From: Laedolimicola ammoniilytica
GTDB taxonomy: Bacteria > Bacillota > Clostridia > Lachnospirales > Lachnospiraceae
Direction: 5' to 3'
Assembly: GCF_025567165.1 (NCBI RefSeq)
Contig: NZ_JAOQKC010000009.1
Location: 62,001 to 126,000 of the forward strand
Length of the DNA: 64,000 nt
Below, piece after piece: positions 44,001-51,308 of this stretch; position 1 is the first letter of the stretch, and each line of letters opens with the position of its first letter. The translations under genes were made by a program, and so were the position numbers. Below the pieces are notes generated by a model that was not told where the DNA came from, searched no databases, and saw only the letters and a list, made by a program, of their open reading frames with translations.

Positions 44001-44524
44001 ACGGACTGCGGTATTCCCAGAGTGGACCGCCTTATGAGGTTGTAAAGATTGACACCAAGACGAAGCAGTTCAAGATGCCTGCTTACGATATCAGTGTGTC
44101 CTGTACCTTCGTGAATGCGGATACTGTGACTACAGATGGCCCGGCCATCAGCGCATTTATCGTAAATGGCGTGAGCGGCTCCATTAATGATACAACCGGC
44201 ACGATTACCGTCACCTTGCCCTACGGCACGGATCTAACGGCGCTGAAGCCTGCGATTACCCTGAAGGGCGCAGTCAGCGTGAGCCCGGTCAGCGGCGAGA
44301 AGGTCGATCTGTCTTCTTCGAAGACTTATACAGTCACTGCGGAGGACGGTACGACAAAGACCTATACGGTGACGGCCTACACTGAGGCCCAGCCCACCTC
44401 CGACAAGCTGTGGGAGGATATGCTGAACCACATCGGCGGCAACACCGGCAATACAGGCAAGAATACCTGGTGGCAGAAGGCAAAGGATATGAAGAAGAAC
44501 AACAATTATCCGAAGTACTGGTAA
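41054..44524 (+). CDS. Large surface protein with InlB B-repeat-like domains
   Basis: An 1156-aa exported protein with signal peptide (ICMVSSISLSVKAELP). Several InlB B-repeat-like modules are visible (about 395-497, 500-617, 618-715 and 955-1028; for example EWKLTKPETGVTVDFASA and ITAGTTLYDGQTITLKAV). Near the C-terminus a beta module (about 1030-1115) is of the same type as in the preceding protein. It ends SDKLWEDMLNHIGGNTG and a basic tail, with no LPXTG. The first ~600 codons are A+T-rich and the remainder GC-rich, so the gene is a mosaic. It is the last gene before a strong terminator and probably the outermost component of the locus. Ligand unknown. Confidence 0.72.
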   Translation: MEWKKKIIVLPAVLICMVSSISLSVKAELPSDDKINIALDLSSKVDDDGCLTSSDGAFKAKVQLITKELTADDFKKEHVGITSNKFDRYTAENAGKVVVTIQEGGDTNDMSFPITINGPAYTDLLKVTGNSTNLYTSNGGIRPLTPSENLYQYVKKKGFYIKSKTHWFGAGFTDQNNNYYLAKYSYEIKIPNNEYIVKTVSPSSTTGFVAVTGIGKKEVLFDGDNVITIKPETQNYNSSLAGNLTFTPRYAYGASGVGANEDGSFTTNGEQVTEEGYHFKVKNGEGGIKEYVLKVDMPFEFEYQGFNKNRERIAKIYDNGVEKGVNLERTSTLKAGDTIKVSINLPEGQELSEVEVRLKDKEGEVVPVTINAAKDGFSFKMPRSKVKLTKMEFKEDTSPRFKITTAVSVKDSKENAAGCYVVALANEKDTAESIKKGTEITLTAKNDGIGSDKRLHDYRFDHWENVDVLKLTEEQKKSDTIMFEMPESDLSVTAVYVHDGTKLKVGITHRNGGTIQLAAGGIGTGYNDITLTNDGEGGVAEDYYHPFTYQIVLKNYNPEAYALKGWLDKNGNLYDTTVELAGVTWSEEVDTKGNRYICPTVDLTVAKDMTFIASFEPKTACTLTVESNDSTMGSATASIGETEITAGTTLYDGQTITLKAVPKSAKYLFKEWKLTKPETGVTVDFASATSAKTTFEMPVVSGGQMTIQAVFEENPKYQSEECKLSKVELLTSDNKLVKQADKDEVGGVTTFTVQLTPAQMTKDEALKLGSSDAYKLRLTYSDKATAKIDGGYGDTDGDDKWSEGISNPISVGVTKTFRITAQNPDYHQDYNVKILYDDRPLLTAGAVNRLSDTEATVNFTSSSAGSYYYAVVEKGAAEPKINTDGVGVAVKANKAVTISLKSLTAGAKDIYIKVKNDDKADDVKISDSLKITIPDFDPDKTGYTIETSQSPGGTISVDKKLAKEGELVTVTVTPDTGKQIKPDGLRYSQSGPPYEVVKIDTKTKQFKMPAYDISVSCTFVNADTVTTDGPAISAFIVNGVSGSINDTTGTITVTLPYGTDLTALKPAITLKGAVSVSPVSGEKVDLSSSKTYTVTAEDGTTKTYTVTAYTEAQPTSDKLWEDMLNHIGGNTGNTGKNTWWQKAKDMKKNNNYPKYW

Positions 44525-44547
44525 GCCGCACATTAAGTTTACATAAT

Positions 44548-44598
44548 GCGCCACAAACCCACAGACAGCCCGAAAACTGTCTGTGGGTTTTGGTGCGC
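44548..44598 (+). terminator. Terminator at the end of the surface/ECF locus
   Basis: A long stem joins GCGCCAC-AAACCCACAGACAG to CTGTCTGTGGGTTT-TGGTGCGC around a short loop. The U-tract is poor, but the stem is very stable. Confidence 0.7.
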
Positions 44599-44628
44599 CT
44601 TTGAGACAGGAAGTTTGAGGGAAAATCT

Positions 44629-45489
44629 TTGGGTAACAGGACACAGCAGATAGCTGGAATTGATAAAAAAGACATCATGAACCGCAGGCTGGCGGACAAT
44701 TACTGGAAGAAGGAAGAACTGAAGCTGCCGGATCATTATCGGATGATCAGCGCAGGGGCGTTTCAGGACAATATCCGGATCGAGCGGCTGCTCCTGGGCA
44801 ATAAGATGGAAGTGCTTGGAAAGGACAGCTTCCGCCATTGCATTGCGCTGAGAGAGGCGCGGCTGCCCCATTCGGTGGAGCGGCTGGGTGAGGGCTGCTT
44901 TGCGGACTGTCCGAAGCTTCGGGAGGCTTATATGTCCCAGAATCTGCAGGCCATTCCGAACAGTGCCTTCCGGGAGGATCGGAGGCTTGAGAAGATTCTG
45001 TTTACCAAAAACTGTAAAGTAGAACGCATCGGGAAGGACGCGTTCTCCGAATGTGTACTGTTGCCGGTTATCCTGTTGCCGCCGTCAGTCACCGAGATAG
45101 GCGACAGGGCGTTCTTCCGCTGTAAAGAACTGAAAAGGGTCCGTTTCCCGGAGGGACTGAAAAGAATCGGAAAAGAGGCCTTTTATTTCTGCGGACTGGA
45201 AAGCCTGGAGCTGCCGGAGTCCCTGGAGATTCTGGACGAGAAAGCATTTTTCAAGTGTACGCAGCTTACCGAGGTGCGCTTACCCACGCATATCCGGCGT
45301 ATCGAAAAGTGGGTTTTCCACGGCTGCAGCCGTCTCCAGGTCCTCGAGATCCGGCATGACCCGGAATATATCGGGGAGTGGATCATCAATAAGGCAGCGC
45401 GGATCCGGTGCTACCGGGGTTCAAAGGTGGATGCCTATTGTCAGGAATCAGGCTTTACAACGGAGTATATCGAAGATGGAGAAAAATGA
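44629..45489 (+). CDS. Leucine-rich repeat protein (BspA/LRR_5 type), no signal peptide
   Basis: A 286-aa protein built of about eight BspA-like leucine-rich repeats (for example LPPSVTEIGDRAFFRCKEL, LPESLEILDEKAFFKCTQL). A TTG at 44629 is the likely start as GAGGG lies eight bases before it; the next in-frame ATG (44677) lacks a site. Unlike most BspA-type proteins it has no signal sequence or anchor, so it should stay in the cytoplasm. It directly follows the terminator of the large locus. Function unknown; such repeats bind proteins. Confidence 0.75.
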   Translation: MGNRTQQIAGIDKKDIMNRRLADNYWKKEELKLPDHYRMISAGAFQDNIRIERLLLGNKMEVLGKDSFRHCIALREARLPHSVERLGEGCFADCPKLREAYMSQNLQAIPNSAFREDRRLEKILFTKNCKVERIGKDAFSECVLLPVILLPPSVTEIGDRAFFRCKELKRVRFPEGLKRIGKEAFYFCGLESLELPESLEILDEKAFFKCTQLTEVRLPTHIRRIEKWVFHGCSRLQVLEIRHDPEYIGEWIINKAARIRCYRGSKVDAYCQESGFTTEYIEDGEK

Positions 45490-45563
45490 CAGAGAAAAAA
45501 ATGGATGTGGAAAAGAGAGAGGAATACGGTAAGGCAGCCGGGATTCGGGTGGAGTATCTGTAA
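45486..45563 (+). CDS. Possible 25-aa frame overlapping the LRR gene stop
   Basis: An ATGA overlap with the LRR stop opens 25 codons beginning MTEKKMDVEKREEYGKAAG. It is highly charged. There is no independent support, and it may be chance. Confidence 0.2.
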   Translation: MTEKKMDVEKREEYGKAAGIRVEYL

Positions 45564-45571
45564 GGAAAATG

Positions 45572-45607
45572 AGCCCCGTGTACGGCAGTGAAATGTACAC
45601 GGGGCTT
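45572..45607. terminator. Hairpin between the LRR gene and the PIN toxin gene
   Basis: A perfect 12-bp stem (AGCCCCGTGTAC at 45572-45583, with 45595-45606) lies between converging genes. U-tracts are weak on both sides. Confidence 0.6.
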
Positions 45608-45644
45608 GAACAATGATGTAATAAGATATTACAGTGCTATTTTA

Positions 45645-46049
45645 TTACAGCTCTGTAAGAAAATCAGATGCAGTCATAATTTTAGGAGTATGAAGCCCTG
45701 ATTCAAGAAAATCTTTATCTCCGGTAAGAAGAACATCTGCATTAGCGTGAATAGCAGCACGAAGAATAGGACGATCCTTGACATCGCGAATTTTATTCTC
45801 TGCATGGTATTCCTCTATAGGAGTAGGAACAAGTTCCAAGGTCATTAAAGCGATGGAAAGAAATTGTTCTAACGCTGCTATACGATTTGGAAATTTACGA
45901 TTAAAAATACGCCGTAATTCGTCGATATTCTGTTCACATATAAGACCATGGTTAGGAAAAGTAACTGCTTTTAAGTAAGCTTGGTAAGGTGTGCCATTGC
46001 TATTTAAAGCTGCTGATATGAGAATGTTACTGTCAATCAGAACTTTCAT
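45645..46049 (-). CDS. PIN-domain toxin
   Basis: A 134-aa PIN-fold ribonuclease toxin of the type paired with AbrB-like antitoxins. Acidic residues of the active site are present: D6 (MKVLIDSNIL), E44 (NIDELRRIF), D91 (VKDRPILRAA) and D111 (TGDKDFLESG). Its start overlaps the antitoxin stop (TAATG). Length is typical. Unlike the AbiE and RelBE loci earlier in the window, this pair is complete. Confidence 0.88.
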   Translation of the reverse strand: MKVLIDSNILISAALNSNGTPYQAYLKAVTFPNHGLICEQNIDELRRIFNRKFPNRIAALEQFLSIALMTLELVPTPIEEYHAENKIRDVKDRPILRAAIHANADVLLTGDKDFLESGLHTPKIMTASDFLTEL

Positions 46050-46321
46050 TATGCCTCACTTTCTGCACGGATTTCTTTCACTAAATCCATAACTGCATCA
46101 TCTGATGTAAGGCCGGAAGCCTCAGCCTCACCGACCATCTTAGACTGGAGTATCTGCATGGCATATACAGCAGAGTTAATAAGTCGGACATTACCATTTT
46201 CTACAACAAAGGTAACGCGATCCCCATTGGAAATTCCGAGAATTTCACGGACGTCCTTTGGAATTGTGATTTGTCCCTTTGCCATAACTTTTGCATTGTC
46301 GATAAAAGTGTTTGAAGTCAT
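46049..46321 (-). CDS. AbrB/SpoVT-type antitoxin of the PIN toxin
   Basis: A 90-aa antitoxin with an N-terminal swapped-hairpin DNA-binding domain (AKVMAKGQITIPKDVREIL, then NGDRVTFVVENG) and a helical C-terminus that would hold the toxin. AGGAGGTGA precedes the ATG. A palindrome between its promoter and start is a probable autorepression site. Confidence 0.9.
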   Translation of the reverse strand: MTSNTFIDNAKVMAKGQITIPKDVREILGISNGDRVTFVVENGNVRLINSAVYAMQILQSKMVGEAEASGLTSDDAVMDLVKEIRAESEA

Positions 46322-46346
46322 AATGTCACCTCCTGAAAAACATGAA

Positions 46347-46397
46347 AAGTAGGGAAATTCCTACTTATAGTATATACATTTTTCAGAATAATATCAA
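46347..46397 (-). promoter_or_regulatory. Promoter and palindromic operator of the PIN/AbrB pair
   Basis: On the minus strand TTGATA (46397-46392), 17 bases, TATACT (46374-46369). Immediately downstream AAGTAGG/CCTACTT arms (46347-46366) form a palindrome with a six-base centre. Confidence 0.75.
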
Positions 46398-46427
46398 CGT
46401 GTAAAAGAAAAAATGATTTATCAGATG

Positions 46428-46436
46428 TGCTATACT
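46428..46436 (+). promoter_or_regulatory. Extended -10 promoter of the TIM-barrel gene
   Basis: TGCTATACT, an extended -10, lies 46 bases before the start codon at 46483. No good -35. Confidence 0.4.
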
Positions 46437-46482
46437 AGTACGAAATACTGGGTATCGAATATATATTGAGGAAAAATAGACG

Positions 46483-47400
46483 ATGAAATTTCAGATGAAT
46501 TTTACGACCTCCTATGACGATGTAATTCGTTTTACATCGGCGGAGGACTTGCACAGATTTTATACAGAACATGGCTGCGACGGGCTGGAGCTTATGCCGC
46601 TTCCTTATTCTACGGCGGAAGCTCCGGATGTCTATCTGCCGCCGAAAAAGTGTCCACTGATTGTGCCGGGTATGGTGACCGGAATCCATTGCTGCTGTGT
46701 CGGGGATTGGGTAAATCAGGACAGGAAAGAACTGATACAGCATTATCGGAAGGATCTGGACTACGCTATGCGAGTGGGCGCGGAGTATGTGGTCTTTCAT
46801 GTGGTGCAGGTGGACGATGAGGAGGGCTTTACCTATCAGGGAAAGCATACGGATCGGGAAGTGATAGACGCAGCGGCAGCTTTTATCAATGAGCTTTTGG
46901 ACGGTCAGGAGTATTCCTTCTGGTTCCTGATGGAAAACCTCTGGTGGCCGGGCCTGACCTTTTTAGATCCGGAGGACACCCGGGCGTTGATTAGCCAGGT
47001 GCATTATGAGAAAAAGGGCTTCATGCTGGATACTGGACATTACCTCCATACGGATCTGGATTTGCAGACCCAGGAGGAAGCGGTGGAAGCCCTGCATCGG
47101 ATGCTGGACCGGCAGAAAGATATGATTCCCTATATCAAAGGCTTACATCTCCAGCAGTCCCTGACCGGTGATTATGTGAAAGAATGGCTTCAGACGCCAC
47201 ATGATCTTTCTCCTGATCCGATGGAGCGGTTCTGTAAGGTTTATGAGCACATTTTTCGGATCGATAAGCATGAACCCTTTACGGCGGCAGGCGTAAAAGG
47301 GCTGGTAGAGCGGATTGCGCCGCTGTATGTGACGTATGAGTATATCACAAGGAGCAGGGAGGAGCTGGCGGAGTATCTGGAGAGGGGAAGAATTGAATAG
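46483..47400 (+). CDS. Sugar phosphate isomerase/epimerase-like TIM barrel protein
   Basis: A 305-aa protein of the AP endonuclease 2 / xylose isomerase-like barrel superfamily. Strand-end motifs are visible: CDGLELMPL near residue 33, GAEYVVFHVVQVD near 105, WFLMENLWWPG with the metal-binding glutamate near 150, FMLDTGHYLHTD near 185 and KGLHLQQS near 220. These fit a metal-dependent sugar or polyol isomerase. It is monocistronic between two toxin-antitoxin loci, so the substrate cannot be inferred from context. Confidence 0.75.
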   Translation: MKFQMNFTTSYDDVIRFTSAEDLHRFYTEHGCDGLELMPLPYSTAEAPDVYLPPKKCPLIVPGMVTGIHCCCVGDWVNQDRKELIQHYRKDLDYAMRVGAEYVVFHVVQVDDEEGFTYQGKHTDREVIDAAAAFINELLDGQEYSFWFLMENLWWPGLTFLDPEDTRALISQVHYEKKGFMLDTGHYLHTDLDLQTQEEAVEALHRMLDRQKDMIPYIKGLHLQQSLTGDYVKEWLQTPHDLSPDPMERFCKVYEHIFRIDKHEPFTAAGVKGLVERIAPLYVTYEYITRSREELAEYLERGRIE

Positions 47401-47447
47401 AAAAAATATAATCGGAAAGGATGGCATGGTGTATCCTTTCTGATTAT
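47401..47447 (-). terminator. Terminator for the Phd gene
   Basis: ATAATCGGAAAGGAT (47408-47422) pairs with ATCCTTTCTGATTAT (47433-47447). The A6 at 47401-47406 becomes a U-tract on the minus strand, so it terminates the leftward Phd transcript. Confidence 0.8.
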
Positions 47448-47506
47448 GGATAATTCCGTTTCTTTGTGGAGGGATACGGCTCATACGAGAGGGGATTATC
47501 CAGACG

Positions 47507-47758
47507 TTATACTGCGCTCCTTGCATTGCGGAAGACCGTTTCATGGGAAAGGCGTTCTTCTATTATGGAAGCCTGATAATCTGCTTCATCGAGCTTTGCT
47601 TCAATGTTGTCAGTTAAACTGGCGTACTGTTCAAGACTTAGAACCACCATGGCACCGTAGCCGTTTTTGGTCAGGTAAACCGGGTTCCCGTCACTTACAA
47701 GGTTTTCAATTTCCGGGAACTTGTTTCGTAGGTCAGAGACAGGTCGAATCTGGATCAT
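47507..47758 (-). CDS. Phd/YefM-family antitoxin without adjacent toxin
   Basis: An 83-aa antitoxin. The N-terminus IRPVSDLRNKFPEIENLV and GNPVYLTKNGYGAMVVLSLE are the Phd/YefM signature. The C-terminus would bind a RelE/YoeB/Doc-type toxin. AAAGGAG precedes the ATG. No toxin follows: 60 bases downstream is a terminator and then the converging TIM-barrel gene. It is a solitary antitoxin or the relic of a pair. Confidence 0.85.
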   Translation of the reverse strand: MIQIRPVSDLRNKFPEIENLVSDGNPVYLTKNGYGAMVVLSLEQYASLTDNIEAKLDEADYQASIIEERLSHETVFRNARSAV

Positions 47759-47957
47759 ATAAAAGCACTCCTTTCATGGCATATATTTTATCTTAATTTT
47801 ATCAAAATATTATCAAATTAGCAATCTGAAATGCAAGCATTTTGAATAACTGCACGTCGCATTCTCGTTACTTCAGTGATGAGTTAGGCGTGCAAATTTT
47901 TGACTAAAAAACAGAACTGATGTTTACTTTTTATGCTACATATGGTAAGATATAAAT

Positions 47958-48458
47958 ATGGGAAAAGATATATTTACTATCAGAGAAAACACTCTTTCAT
48001 ATGGTCGAGGTTATGTGTACTCTTTGCAATATCATCTCGTCTGGTGTACAAAATACCGGAAAAAGGTGTTGACAGATGGCCTTGATACAGAATGTAAGGA
48101 AATGCTGCAAAAGCTGGCAGAGGAATACCGCTTTCAGATTCTGGCCATGGAGGTTATGCCGGATCATATCCATTTGCTGGTGGATTGTAAACCACAGTTT
48201 TTTATTTCTGATATGATAAAAATCATGAAAGGAAATCTGGCAAGACAAATGTTTCTTGTACATCCGGAATTAAAGCAGCAGTTGTGGGGCGGGCATCTGT
48301 GGAATCCATCTTATTGCGCAGTGACAGTCAGTGATCGGAGCAGGGAGCAGGGAACAGGTACTGGCATACATGGAGGGGCAGAAAGAAAAAGAAAAGCGAA
48401 GAAACTAGAAAATGAGGTTTTATCATGCGGATTACATCCAGTTATGGCGTGGAAATAA
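47958..48458 (+). pseudogene. tnpA: TnpA Y1 transposase, frameshifted before the catalytic tyrosine
   Basis: A Y1 HUH single-strand transposase. The N-terminus YSLQYHLVWCTKYRKKVL and the HUH motif (PDHIHLLVDC) are intact. At 48338-48358 the sequence reads GAGCAGG GAGCAGG GAACAGG. The extra 7-base unit shifts the frame after SDRSREQ. Removing one unit restores a C-terminus VLAYMEGQKEKEKRRN ending at 48408, which contains the Y-x-x-x-Q motif with the catalytic tyrosine. The frame as written instead runs to 48458 with unrelated residues, so the protein should be unable to cut DNA. Confidence 0.88.
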
Positions 48459-49749
48459 AAAAACAGAATATTCCCATCCGCCATACGCTGCGGATTTACC
48501 GCTCTGCAGTCAGTTATCTGATTCAGGTGTACGCGGAAAGCTGGGAAGGACTTTCCCAGATTGATAACGCAAAGAAGCGGTTTAATGCAGCGGAACATCT
48601 GGTGCATGAGACGAAAAAGAACCATGCAAGGTATGATTTCGACCTGCATTTTCCGAAGATGCCATCTTACCTGCGAAGGGCAGCGATACAGCATGCGCTT
48701 GGAAGCGTCGCTTCCTATGAAACAAGACTTGATTTATGGGAAAATGGACTCCTTACGGGAAACCGAAGCTGGTTTCGGAAAATCATGCCATGCCGGTATT
48801 TTACCGTGACGTCATGTACCGGGAGGCAGAACCGCAGGAGGACGCGGCGTATCTGAAGCTGTATGACGGCCATGACTGGAAATGGTTCCGGGTAAAGCTG
48901 CTCCATACGGATATGGAATATCTGCGAAAAAACTGGGTGGGGGAAAAGGCCTCTGCTCCTACTCTGGAGAAACGACATCACAAGTACTTTCTGCGCTTTT
49001 CTTATACGGAAGAAGTAAGCCTTACCAAAACAGATATCAAAGAACAGACCATTTGCAGTGTGGATCTGGGAATTAACACGGACGCGGTCTGCACCATCAT
49101 GCAGGCAGACGGAACTGTCCTGGGACGGAAGTTTGTCGACTTCCCCAGTGATAAAGACCGGCTGCATCATGTATTGGGCAGAATCCGCAGATTTCAGAGA
49201 CAGCATGGCTCTGGACAGACACAGAGCCGCTGGGCTTACGCAAAGCGGCTGAATATGGAGCTGGCCCGGAAGACAGCGGCGGCCATTACAGCCTACGCTG
49301 CGGAAAATCATGCAGATGTTATCGTTTTTGAGTATCTGGAAATGCAGGGCAAGATCAGCGGAAATAAAAAGCAGAGGCTTCATTTATGGAGAAAACGGGA
49401 TATCCAGAAGCAGTGCGAGCATCAGGCGCACCGGCAAGGAATCCGCGTATCCAGGATCAGCGCCCGCAACACCAGCAGGCTGGCATATGATGGAAGTGGT
49501 CCGGTAGTTCGAAATCCGGAGAATCACAGTCTTTGTATCTTTCAGACAGGAAAACAGTATAACTGCGATCTGTCTGCGGCATACAATATTGGAGCAAGAT
49601 ATTTTATACGGGAATTACTCAAACCCTTTTCGGAAACGGAAAGGTCTTTACTGGAGGCAAAAGTTCCTTCAGTAAAGCGTAGAACCTCATGTGTCTATGC
49701 AGACTTACGGCTGCTCAGTGCAGAACTGGCGAGCCAGAAGGCAGCATAG
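48425..49749 (+). pseudogene. tnpB: TnpB RNA-guided nuclease, frameshifted
   Basis: The N-terminal part (from 48425, RITSSYGVEIKKQNIPIRH) and the rest (from about 48745, TPYGKPKLVSENHAMPVF) are in different frames. Adding one base at the GG at 48746-48747 restores WENG-TPYGKP and a protein of about 440 aa. RuvC residues are all present in the second frame: D in SVDLGIN, E in VFEYLEMQ, D in NCDLSAAYN. The zinc ribbon cysteines are not seen, as in some clostridial relatives. A translation start at 48736 could yield a C-terminal fragment with the RuvC domain. The full nuclease is not made. Confidence 0.85.
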
Positions 49750-49916
49750 ATACAGGCAGATATACAGTGGGCTACCTGAGATGTGGAAACTGACCGTATC
49801 CGGCCAGAAAAAGCGCGTAACCGCGCCGATTCTAAGTCGCAGGCGTATCCACCGATATGAAGTCTTGCCGCTTAAGGCGGCTGAGAAGCACGTGACTTTA
49901 GTCATGTGAGGTTCAC
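49750..49916 (+). ncRNA. Probable omegaRNA scaffold and right end of the IS605 element
   Basis: The stretch from the tnpB stop to AGGTTCAC has several stems (AAGCGCGTAACCGCGC, GCCGCTTAAGGCGGC, the right-end hairpin). TnpB guide RNAs are made from this region in IS605 elements, with the guide taken from flanking DNA. Here the guide would begin at 49917. Confidence 0.45.
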
Positions 49917-49952
49917 AAGGAACAGAATTCGATATAATCCGAAAAACAAACG

Positions 49953-50001
49953 AAAATCAATAGAAATTGCGGTTTGTAATCGCAAAACCTATTGATTTTT
50001 T
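49953..50001 (+). terminator. Terminator-like hairpin ahead of the AAA ATPase gene
   Basis: AAAATCAATAG (49953-49963) pairs with CTATTGATTTT (49989-49999), with an inner TTGCG/CGCAA stem and T6. It stands 40 bases before the next start codon, so it either ends IS605 transcription or attenuates the ATPase gene. Confidence 0.75.
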
Positions 50002-50041
50002 GATGCGCCTGCGGTATCATGGAACCATGGAGGTGATTCCT

Positions 50042-51253
50042 ATGATAAACAGACCGCTTTACGTTGATATGATTATGGCATACACGGATACACCTTTTGT
50101 AAAAGTGTTGACGGGTGTTCGTCGCTGCGGAAAATCTACAATTCTTAAAATGATGATAGAAAAGCTGCAAAAGGAACAGAATATTCCGTCTGAACAGATT
50201 GTGAGTATGCGTTTTGATTCCATGGAGTATGAGGATATGACAGCGAAGGATATGTTCAAAGCTGTCAAGGAAAAGCTCAGTCCGAATGGGAGAACGTATC
50301 TCTTTCTGGATGAAGTTCAGGAAATTAGCGGCTGGGAGAAAGTAGTGAATTCCCTGGCAACGGATTATGATGTTGACCTTTATGTGACAGGCTCTAATTC
50401 CAGAATGATGTCTTCAGAAATAGCGACTTACCTGACCGGACGATATGTTTCTTTCCGTATCTATACACTTTCTTTTCGGGAATATCTGGAATTCAAAAAG
50501 CAGTATACACAGATAAAGGATATCCATGCTGAGCTGGCAGACTATATCCGCTTGGGCGGCTTTCCTGCAACACATCTGCGAGAGTATTCACAGGATGAGG
50601 TTTATACGATTGTCCGGGATATCTATAATTCTACAATTTTCTCAGATATCGTAAAGAGAAACCAGATTCGTAAGATCGACCAGCTGGAACGGGTGGTTCG
50701 ATACACATTTGCGAATGTGGGAAATTCATTCTCAGCAAAATCAATTTCTGATTATCTGAAATCAGAGCATCGTTCAATCGACAATGAAACAGTGTACAGT
50801 TATCTGGAAAAGCTGGAAAAAGCATACCTTCTTCATCGTTGCTCCCGTTACGACCTGCGCGGAAAGGAGATTCTGAAAACGCAGGAGAAGTTTTATCTTG
50901 CCGATACTGCTTTGCGTTACAGTGTGCTGGGCTATACACCGGATAGTGTCGCTTCCAGTCTGGAAAATGTGGTATATCTGGAACTTTGCAGACGAGGATA
51001 TGACGTGACGATTGGGAAAACGCCGGATGGTGAAGTCGATTTTGTGGCGCAGAAGCAGAATGATCGGTTATATGTGCAGGTCACACAGGAGATTAAATCC
51101 GAAAAAACAGAAAAGCGTGAATATGAACGACTGCTGGAAATTCGGGATAACTATCCGAAGTATGTTTTGAGAACCGATGAATTTGCCGGAGGCAATTACC
51201 AGGGAATTAAGAGTATGCACATTGCAGATTTTTTGTTGAGTACAGAATATTAA
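50042..51253 (+). CDS. AAA-family ATPase with DUF4143 domain
   Basis: A 403-aa protein. Walker A is GVRRCGKST (residues 25-33), Walker B TYLFLDEVQE (about 85-94), then a sensor motif VTGSNSRMMSSE. A winged-helix and DUF4143 region follow, with a PD-(D/E)XK-like stretch DGEVDFVAQKQNDRLYVQVT near residue 340. The ATG at 50042 follows GGAGGTG. Proteins of this type are abundant in gut anaerobes, often lone and horizontally spread. Their function is poorly known, with DNA repair or defence roles proposed. Monocistronic here with a terminator at each end. Confidence 0.88.
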   Translation: MINRPLYVDMIMAYTDTPFVKVLTGVRRCGKSTILKMMIEKLQKEQNIPSEQIVSMRFDSMEYEDMTAKDMFKAVKEKLSPNGRTYLFLDEVQEISGWEKVVNSLATDYDVDLYVTGSNSRMMSSEIATYLTGRYVSFRIYTLSFREYLEFKKQYTQIKDIHAELADYIRLGGFPATHLREYSQDEVYTIVRDIYNSTIFSDIVKRNQIRKIDQLERVVRYTFANVGNSFSAKSISDYLKSEHRSIDNETVYSYLEKLEKAYLLHRCSRYDLRGKEILKTQEKFYLADTALRYSVLGYTPDSVASSLENVVYLELCRRGYDVTIGKTPDGEVDFVAQKQNDRLYVQVTQEIKSEKTEKREYERLLEIRDNYPKYVLRTDEFAGGNYQGIKSMHIADFLLSTEY

Positions 51254-51259
51254 CGTAGG

Positions 51260-51283
51260 GGGCGGCGGCAAGCCGCCCTTTTT
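51260..51283. terminator. Terminator between the AAA ATPase and MATE genes
   Basis: GGGCGGC (51260-51266) pairs with GCCGCCC (51272-51278), followed by T5. Confidence 0.9.
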
Positions 51284-51308
51284 CCACCCTGTTCACAAAA
51301 TCACTTTT

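Larger units (their letters stand above)
47845..49916 (+). mobile_element. IS200/IS605-type element, both genes inactivated
   Basis: A left-end hairpin (TGCACG... to ...CGTGCA, 47851-47894, with an inner CTCGTTAC/GTGATGAG stem), tnpA and tnpB in tandem, and a right-end hairpin CACGTGAC-TTTA-GTCATGTG (49889-49908) followed by AGGTTCAC. As usual for this group there are no terminal inverted repeats or target duplications. Both genes carry frameshifts. The exact left boundary is uncertain by several bases. Confidence 0.8.

Noticed and set aside
24180..44600. Reading the recombinase plus the 18-kb locus as an integrated conjugative or genomic island
   Set aside because: The repeats next to the recombinase are inverted, not direct, and enclose only that gene. 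No relaxase, excisionase, tRNA target or second attachment copy was found, so inversion explains the layout better.
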